In this document: one piece after another, positions 57,231 through 64,000 of the stretch
How the letters are laid out: each line of letters starts with the position of its first letter
Numbering within the stretch: position 1 is the first letter of the stretch
Source of the DNA: Puccinellia tenuiflora
Lineage: Eukaryota; Streptophyta; Magnoliopsida; Poales; Poaceae
Direction: 5' to 3'
DNA: 64,000 nucleotides
Assembly (NCBI GenBank): GCA_012064385.1
Contig: QRDG01002503.1
Coordinates: 218,308 to 282,307, forward strand
Position numbers and translations under genes: made by a program
Notes under the pieces: model-generated
What the model saw: only the letters and a program-made list of their open reading frames with translations
The model's database searches: none
What the model was told of the DNA's origin: nothing

Positions 57231-58499
57231 CAACTCCCAGCGTTGACTCAGGCGGAGTCGGGCGCATCGGAGGCGGCACCCTCGTCTCGACCGGTGGCAG
57301 AGTCACGGACTCGACCGGTGGCGGAGTCGGAGGGAGTGTCGACTCCTCCGAAGGAGCACTCGCGGATCCATTGGGTCGCGGAGTGGGACATGCCGGCTCA
57401 GGAGGAGCCGAAGAAGGCGACTCGGGAGGAGTCGACCCTGTCGACTCGCAAGGAGTCGACCCTCTTCCTGCTGGAGGAGAAGGCGCAGGTCAACCTGGCG
57501 CAAGGAGGGGACGCCAAGGAGGGCGTCTGGTACCTCGACTCGGGCACCACAATCACATGACTGGTGACCGCGCCGCGTTCGCGGAACTCGACACCAGCAT
57601 CGTCGGAACCGTCAAGTTCGGCGACGGCTCGCAAGTCGACATCTGCGGGCAAGGGACGGTGTTGTTCGTCTGCAAGTCAGGCGAGCACCAGGCCGTCACC
57701 GGGGTGTACTACATACCCCGGTTGAACACGCAGATCATCATCCTGGGCCAGTTCGACGAGAATGGCTGCCAGGTGCTGATCGAGGACGGGCTCCTCCGAG
57801 TGCGTGATAGGGAGCGGCAGCTCCTGGTGAAGGTCAGGCGGGAGCCGAACCGGATGTACAAGCTGACAGCGCGAGTCGCCCAGCCGGTGTGCTTGGCAGT
57901 GCACGCAGGTGCCGACTCGGCCTGGACTTGGCATGCTAGGTTCGGGCACCGCAACTTCGACAGCCTGCGCCGACTCGCGAAATGCGGCATGGTGCGTGGC
58001 CTCCCTCTGTTGGAGCACGTGAACCAGCTCTGCGACGCCTGCCTAGCAGGGAAGCAGCGGCGAGCCTCCTTCGCCAAGCAGGCGAAGTTCCAGGCGAAGG
58101 AGCGACTCGAGCTGGTCCATGGTGACCTCTGCGGGCCAATCACCCCGGCGACTCCAAGCGGCAAGAGGTACTTCCTCTTGCTTGTCGACGACCTGACCGG
58201 TACATGTGGCTCGCCCTTCTTGCGACGAAGGACGAGGCGCAGCCGCCATCATCCGACTCCAGGCAGGAGCCGAGTCGGAGTCCAGCTGCAAGCTGAGGAC
58301 GGATCGCGGAGGCGAGTTCACCTCCGGGTCCTTCACGGCATACTGCGGAGTTCGGAGTGGAGCGTCACCTGACGGCTCCTTACCCCGTAGCAGAACGACG
58401 TCGTGGAGCGACGCAACCAGACGATTGTGGACATGGCCCGCAGTCTGCTGAAGGCCAAGAGAGTCCCCGGAGTTCTGGGGTGAGGCAGTATCGACGACC
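57231..58499 (+). pseudogene. Copia protease and integrase, frameshifted
   Basis: A long open frame (within 56966-58372) covers much of this. The aspartic protease site WYLDSG is near 57530, followed by a one-base frame change before HMTGDRAAF. The GAG-pre-integrase zinc finger (HARFGH about 57931, CDACLAGK about 58034) is intact. Integrase begins HGDLCGPI near 58119, with LVDDLT near 58183. The frame then shifts; the third acidic residue motif DRGGEF is near 58302 in another frame, and QNDVVERRNQ near 58391 in a third. Inactive as read. Confidence 0.8.
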
Positions 58500-60710
58500 G
58501 TGTTCATCTTGAACAGGTCGCCGACCAAGAGCGTGGCCAGCATGACGCCGTTCGAGGCCTGGCATGGCCGCAAGCCGGATGTGCATTACATGTGCACGTT
58601 CGGGTGCATGGCGCATGTCAGAGAGACGCAACCCAGGCTGAAGAAGCTCGATGATCGCAGCAGGCCGATGATCTTCGTGGGGTATGAACCCGGCACGAAG
58701 GGTTATCGGGCCTACGAAACGGCTACAGGCCGAGTCGCCATCACCCGCGACGTGGTGTTCGACGAGAACGCGCGTTGGGACTGGAGTTCGCCGGACTCTC
58801 CGGTGAACACATTTGGAGCCGACTCCTTCACGGTCAAGCTCATGGTGTTCAAGCCGCAACTGACTCCAGGGGACGGGAGTATGGATCCTGGACCCGACTC
58901 GCCGCCTTCTCCAGGTCCGACTTCCCCGACTCCAAGAGCCGGGAGTGATTCTTCCCCAGTCGGTTCTCTCACAACACCGGGGTACCCGACAGCCGAGTCT
59001 TCGACTCCGGCTGTCACTGGCATCGAGTTCGTCACGCCACCATCAATGTATGCAAGTATGCTTGATGTAGAAGACGACACCGAGTTCGAGCACCGATTCC
59101 GCACTCTGCAGAACGTGCTCGACGCAGGTCCGGCTCAGGAGCCGGACGAGGAGCTTCACTTCCTCGCCTCCGAAGAGCCCGGCTCGTTCGACGAGGCCAA
59201 ATCGGACGCCAGCTGGAGGCGTGCGATGTATGAGGAGCTCGAGGCCATCGAGTCAAACTCGACTTGGCGGCTCACCACCTTACCACCAGGTCACCGCACG
59301 ATCGGCTTGAAGAAGGACGCGCATGGCGAGGTCCTTAAGCACAAAGCTCGCCTGGTGGCGAAGGGCTATGTGCAGCGGCACGGGGTCGACTACGACAAGG
59401 TCTTCGCTCCCGTGGCCCGACTCGAGTCAATCCGACTCCTGCTGGCGGTGGCCGCAGACTCGGGTTGGGACGTTCATCACATGGACGTCAAGTCAGCCTT
59501 CCTCAACGGCGAGTTGGAGGAAGAGGTGTATGTGCAATAGCCAGCCGGCTTCGCTGCAAAGGGGAAGGAGCATCTGGTGCTCCGACTCCACAAGGCGCTC
59601 TACGGCCTCAAGCAGGCGCCAAGGGCATGGAACACCAAGCTCGACGCATGCCTCGTCAAGCTCGACTTCACCAGGTGCGAGTCGGAGCATGGCATGTACG
59701 CGCGGGGCGCGACGCCAACTCGACTCCTCGTCGGAGTCTACGTCGATGACTTGGTGATCACAGGCTTCGACTCTAGTGACATCGACAAGTTCAAACTGGA
59801 GATGCAAAGCCTGTTCCAGATGTCCGACCTCGGGCTGCTGAGCTACTACCTCGGCATTGAGGTCCGACAAGGGCCGAGCAGGATCGACATCTCGCAGGCG
59901 GCCTATGCCCAGAAGCTGCTGGAGAAGGTAGGGATGGCCGGGTCCAACCCCTGCCAGGTGCCCATGGAGCCGCGCTTCAAGCTGTCCAAGAACAGCACGG
60001 CTCCACCGACGGATGCGACCATGTACCGGAGCATCGTCGGGAGCCTCCGGTACTTGGTGCATACTCGACCGGATCTGACTTTCGTAGTCGGGTTCGTGTC
60101 TCGCTTCATGGTGGCGCCAACTCAAGAAGATTTGGCGGCCGTGAAGCACATCCTACGCTACATCGTCGGGTCGCCTCGACTCGGATGTAGGTATGGCAAA
60201 GGTGCAGGTGCAACACGCCTCGTCGGCTACAACGACAGCGACTTGGGTGGGGACGTCGACTCGCGCAAGAGTACGTCTGGCACACTGTTCTTTCTGGGGA
60301 GCAGCCCAGTGACCTGGCAGTCCCAGAAGCAGTCGGTCGTTGCTCTCTCGAGCTGCGAGTCCGAGTACGTGGCTGCTGCCATGGCTGCTTGCCAGGGGAT
60401 CTGGCTCTCTCGGCTGCTGACCGAGTTCAGTAGCGGCGAAGCTGAGCAGGTGGTGCTCAAGATCGACAACAAGTCGGCAATTGCGTTCGCCAAGAATCCC
60501 GTCTTCCACGAGCGCTCAAAGCACATCGAGTTGAAGTACCACTTCATTCGAGACTGCATGGAGGCGAAGAAGATCGAGTTGGAGTTCGTGCCCACCGAAC
60601 ATCAACTCGCGGACATGCTGACCAAGCCACTTGGACGAGTCCGCCTGGCGGAGCTGTGCTCAAGGATCGGCATGGTGGAGGTGTCGCCGGAACTCAAGCC
60701 TAGCGAGTGA
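58500..60710 (+). pseudogene. Copia integrase C-terminus, reverse transcriptase, RNase H
   Basis: One uninterrupted frame except for a TAG at 59538-59540, where a glutamine codon would be expected after EEEVYVQ. Contents in order: integrase tail (TPFEAWHGRKPDVHYM), a Ser/Pro-rich linker (about 58870-59030), RT palm (YDKVFAPVARLESIRLLLAV, MDVKSAFLNGELEEEVYVQ), LYGLKQAPRAW, the catalytic YVDD (59739-59750), and RNase H (YNDSDLGGD, KSTSGTLFFLG, SSCESEYVA). It ends at TGA 60708-60710, directly before the 3' LTR. This half is far better preserved than the 5' half. Confidence 0.88.
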
Positions 60711-60711
60711 T

Positions 60712-61258
60712 TGTTGGAATAAGCTTGTGTTCTAGGACGTCTCCGAGGAGTCGAGTCCTACTCGGGTCCGAGGATTCGAAGCTTTGGCGGGTCCAAGGGA
60801 CCCGAGCCAGTGTACCGACTCGGGGAGTGTCCCGAGTCGATTCGTCGAGTCGGAGTCTGTTCTGACTTGACAGTAGTGTTGTAACCGGGACTCGAAATTC
60901 TCGTCGGGTCCGGCAGGTGCACTGTACAGTTCGTACAGTAGAGTAGTTAGATAGGACATGCTAGACGTCACCTACAGTGTAGACGAGTCTGTGGCGTCAC
61001 CCATAGTGAACTCGTGTCATGACGTTGTCAACAGTGGCGGTATGGCATGACATAGTGTAGGACCCGCCGCGTCAAGTCGGATGTGACGAGATAGTTTACT
61101 CTTGCGGCTTGCCCCGGCCGGCTATTTAAAGGGAGGAATGGAAAAGAGAAAATTAAGGTAAACAGATTCATTCTACACGCACCTCCCCTTCTTCCTCTCT
61201 CCCAATGTTCTCCTCTCCAACCCGCTCTCTCTCTTCCGATTCACATTTAAGGCCAACA
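60712..61258 (+). repeat. Copia 3' LTR
   Basis: 547 bp, TATTTAAA at 61123-61130. Retains bases that the 5' LTR lacks, for example CTCGGGTCC versus CTCGGTCC and GTCCCGAG versus GTCCGAG. Confidence 0.9.
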
Positions 61259-61539
61259 TGTTCGTCCACCTCCCAGATCTCAATCGGTAAAATACCACGA
61301 ACCGCAACAAGAAACCCGGGCATTTCGTCTCAAAATCACATGAACTCGACACGGCCTCAGCATTCGACTGAGCAGAACCACAAGCTTGAGCGAAACGTGC
61401 TCGCCGTCGCCGGTCGGAAGACATGAAAAGTTGAAAATGACCACGGCGTCTCACCCGTTTTTGTCAACGCGGTAGCGTTTCGACAACTCGCAAACCCAGT
61501 TCAACCACAACCCATCTATCCATGCACACGTTCCTCAAA
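61259..61539. other. Flank right of copia, no gene recognised
   Basis: Continues the sequence interrupted by copia at 55740. A minus frame (61173-61454) runs into the LTR and is not convincing. No known motif. Confidence 0.4.
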
Positions 61540-62050
61540 CTCAAAGCAACGGCGAAAGAAGAAACAGATCCCCATAATAATCCCGTGGCGACCTCCGAGA
61601 ATCGCTGACAAATGTGGCAAGCAGAGCAGCACTGCACGGGTGCGTGTGCTCTGCAACTTTCAGCTCTGATCCAGCTTTCGCTCATCCTTCCATCGTCCAA
61701 GTGGCAGGCAGAGATCCACTCCATCGTTCAGTTATAAGTGACGCTCGTCCAGTTCGCCTGGATTATTACATCAGCACCCAGACTCGTCGTAGATCTCATC
61801 TTATCGTGGTACAACAACATTCCCATCTAATTTGGGGATTATCTGAAAAGATTCAGGAACAGCAGGAGGTCTGCTTTTGTTTTTCCATTCAAAGATCCAG
61901 GTTTTGGTAGATGGTTCAGCCGCGTCCATCAACGGCGTGGACGCATCACACTTTCACACAGCACATCTGGGATGCGTGCGTGCAGGAACGGCGCCTAACT
62001 AACTGCATATTATACCTGGCATATGATCGAGACAAAACGATCTTAATTCC
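61540..62050. repeat. Local module, copy 3
   Basis: Shares CTCAAAGCAACGGC (61539), GTGTGCTCTGCAACTTTCA (61645), GATCCAGCTTTCGCTCATCC and CAAGTGGCAGGC with copy 1. It also shares TTGGTAGATGGTTCAGC and GCGCCTAACTAACTGC with copies 1 and 2. The segment carrying the TWKLVDQS frame is absent. Confidence 0.6.
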
Positions 62051-62189
62051 CTTCAAGATAACCTTTTGCTGGATAACAAATACTATATGGTCTACAGACT
62101 ATCTGAATACCTAATGGCAGCCGGATACATGCATATTGATCATGCGACATTTGTGGGTTCAAATTGATTCAAAAGCGAAGCTCTAGGTC

Positions 62190-63770
62190 AAACTAGTTAG
62201 GAGCTAGTGTCGAGCGCCTTTACGCAAATTCGTCAGGGCTTCGATGAGGCCACGTATCTCGAGCAGAGTATGGTGGCTCAAATCACATGTGGTGACATGC
62301 ATGGACCTTTTCGCATGTCCTCCAAAGCTTCCCGGACATTTTATCATAACTTCCCTACGCGATATCTTGGGCTTCTGTTGCCGGTGCGCCCGCTCAGGAG
62401 TCAGGAGGGTCGATACTCGATCTTCAGCACCACAATTGAAAACAAAGTGGCCACCAAAGTGGTAAAAACATCATGCACTAGTGGAAAACACCCCTATAGT
62501 CCGGTTGGTTTGGCCCATTCGTCCCGGTTCCCCAACCGGGACTAGCAAATCGGGACGAATGCTAGTCCCGGTTGGGACACCAACCGGGACGAATAGGGGG
62601 GGGGGGGGCACGTGGCCCGGCCACAGGCAGCAGGGGCGGAGGGCTTTGGTCTACGAACCGGGACTATTGTCCCGGGGCTTTCGTCCGGTTCGTAATACGA
62701 ACCGGGACTATTGTCCCGTCAGATTTTTTTCACTTTTCAGAAATTTCAGAAAATTGTTTAAATTTGTAAAATCAATAATGCTTATTCTGTAATTCATAAA
62801 AATATGAATAAATACCAAAATGTTCAGAAAAATAAGACCTATTTGATTATGTCAAATGCATGCATGTTTAAAAAACTTAAATTAAATATTTTTTAGAACT
62901 ACAAAAATGCCACTACTAGTGAAATATTTGTTTGCCTCAGCCACATGGATAAATTTATGCAGGCCTGTAATAAAATCAGAACTGCGTCGGTCGCCGTACA
63001 TCCATCGCTGCCGTTCATCCATCTGCATATCATATAATTAAGTTTATCAAATACAATTAGAATAACATATTGAATACTGAAATGACCACCGTACATCGAC
63101 ACATGCAATATTTCTGTATCAATTATAGATGAAAAGGATAAAGTTGCTAACCTCGGTCGAGGATATCATTTGTGTGAACTTAAGTGTGGCTCGGGCATTT
63201 CATCGAACACATCTTGTGCGTGGCAAAGGAAAAAAAAACTAGCACCCACTTCCCACCAATCCAAGCAAAAAAAATAACAGAGGAGAGAAGAAGGGAGGGG
63301 GGGTTATGTATATAGGCAGGGGAGGGGCATTAGTCCCGGTTCGTGGCACGAACCGGGACCAAAGCCTCCACGACAGCTTTGGTCCCGATTCGTGGCACGA
63401 ACCGGGACGAATGTCCCCAAACGAACCGGGACCAATGCTCCATGGGCTCCTGGCAGCTCAAACCGGGACCAATGCCAGGCATTGGTCCCGGTTTGTATGG
63501 GAACCGGGCCTAATGCCTTTTTCTAGCTTTCCCAAAGCCTTTTTTTCTACTAGTGATGGCGGTAGGGCTAACGGCTTTGGTAAAAATCGGTTCTTCGATC
63601 ACAAATCTTAACTTCCACCTCACAACGTTGGTTCTCTCCCCAAGCACTATGGCATGCATCCAAAAAAATCATTAGAGCTTTTTGTGGACCGATACAGAAA
63701 AAGTTAGTGGAGACAAGTGCAAAGTAAACTGGAAAACCGTGTGCCGATCAACAATCATTATGTGGGACAT
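62190..63770 (+). pseudogene. LINE reverse-transcriptase C-terminal fragment, split by CACTA
   Basis: Left part: FPTRYLGLLLPVRPLR near 62350, the conserved YLGLPL-type block after the RT domain of plant LINEs, then AATTGAAAACAAAGTGG. Right part from 63560: GGRANGFGK-like and MACIQKNH...FLWTD, matching the usual AI..I...FLW segment. Stops and frame shifts are present. The 62476-63556 CACTA lies between the two parts. Orientation plus. The element's other domains are absent. Confidence 0.55.
62476..63556. mobile_element. Small non-autonomous CACTA element, TSD ATG
   Basis: 1081 bp, begins CACTAGTGGAAAA and ends TTTTTTTCTACTAGTG, with ATG on both sides (62473-62475 and 63557-63559). Both ends carry arrays of AACCGGGAC/GTCCCGGTT in both orientations (62523-62720 and 63330-63510). 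The core is AT-rich and non-coding. A 13-G run lies at 62596-62608. It must rely on a transposase made elsewhere. Confidence 0.92.
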
Positions 63771-64000
63771 AATCGTAACATGTAAAATTAGTGTTCTGAT
63801 TTTCCAATAGCTTTATTTTGTAAGATATCATAATATGTGTGCACATCAGGAATACTCTAAGTGGGAGTACATGATACTCGGGTTGGCCGCGATTACAGTA
63901 TTTAAAAGTTTGAAAATTTCCAAAAATTGATATACATAGATAATATTCGTATCAAACATGTCCACAATATCAAATCAAAATTCATGAGACAGTTTGAGAA
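63771..64000. other. AT-rich DNA to window end, nothing recognised
   Basis: No frame or repeat boundary identified. Confidence 0.4.

Larger units (their letters stand above)
55741..61258 (+). mobile_element. Complete copia element, TSD TGTTC
   Basis: LTRs 55741-56274 (534 bp) and 60712-61258 (547 bp) start TGTTGGAATAA and end CCAACA or TCAACA. TGTTC flanks both sides (55736-55740 and 61259-61263). The primer site TTGGTATCAGAGC follows the first LTR at 56277. Gag, protease, integrase, reverse transcriptase and RNase H occur in copia order. The LTRs differ by several percent, mostly by single bases missing from the left copy. It separates the kinase from the region holding module copy 3. GC-rich throughout and notably rich in GACTCG/CGAGTC. 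Confidence 0.93.

Overview
This window is nuclear DNA from a large, repeat-rich grass genome, most likely Triticeae (wheat, Aegilops or barley). The evidence is the BARE1/Angela-type LTR start (TGTTGGGAATATGCCCTAG), CACTA ends with subterminal arrays, a Stowaway MITE and dense nesting of LTR retrotransposons. I see no bacterial genes, rRNA genes or tRNA genes. Most of the 64 kb is transposable elements. The only recognisable host gene is a MAPKKK17/18-type kinase at about 54.3-55.6 kb, and its reading frame is broken many times.

Left half (1-29.2 kb): a nested stack. The outer layer is a minus-strand Athila/Tat-like gypsy remnant (element D), with its 3' LTR at 1438-2141 and its tRNA-Asp primer site at 29104-29121. 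The right end of a CACTA transposon (ends at 1437) cuts its 3' LTR. Inside D lies plus-strand gypsy A (5422-29011), which has 3.1-kb LTRs and only 1.7 kb of non-coding interior. A's 5' LTR holds a young minus-strand BARE/Angela-like copia (8261-21681; 1859-bp LTRs, TSD GTTTA) that lacks pol and carries a Helitron (12689-17665). A's 3' LTR holds two solo LTRs. At the far left, within the CACTA, are three tandem modules, each with a small foldback whose arms have co-varied.

Middle (29.2-45.0 kb): the 3' LTR of a third gypsy (C, minus, 29180-32199) interrupts D's 5' LTR. C's interior is interrupted by gypsy B (33233-45046), which has 4.6-kb LTRs and a 2.6-kb interior. A, B and C look like related non-autonomous (LARD-like) elements. 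The right end of B lacks a target duplication and joins unrelated DNA, so the rest of C and D is missing.

Right part (45.0-64 kb): a lower-copy island. It holds three copies of an unidentified local module (45.4, 47.2 and 61.5 kb), MITEs, a dead LINE (48.2-52.4 kb), the kinase with three CACGTG boxes upstream, a complete but disabled copia element (55741-61258, TSD TGTTC), and a LINE fragment split by a 1081-bp CACTA element (62476-63556, TSD ATG).

The kinase motifs change frame about a dozen times, almost always by loss of one base, often a G in a G-run. The same loss bias appears in the adjacent copia LTR and gag. That looks more like consensus error over about 54.3-58.5 kb than ordinary pseudogene decay, and it decides whether the one host gene here is alive.
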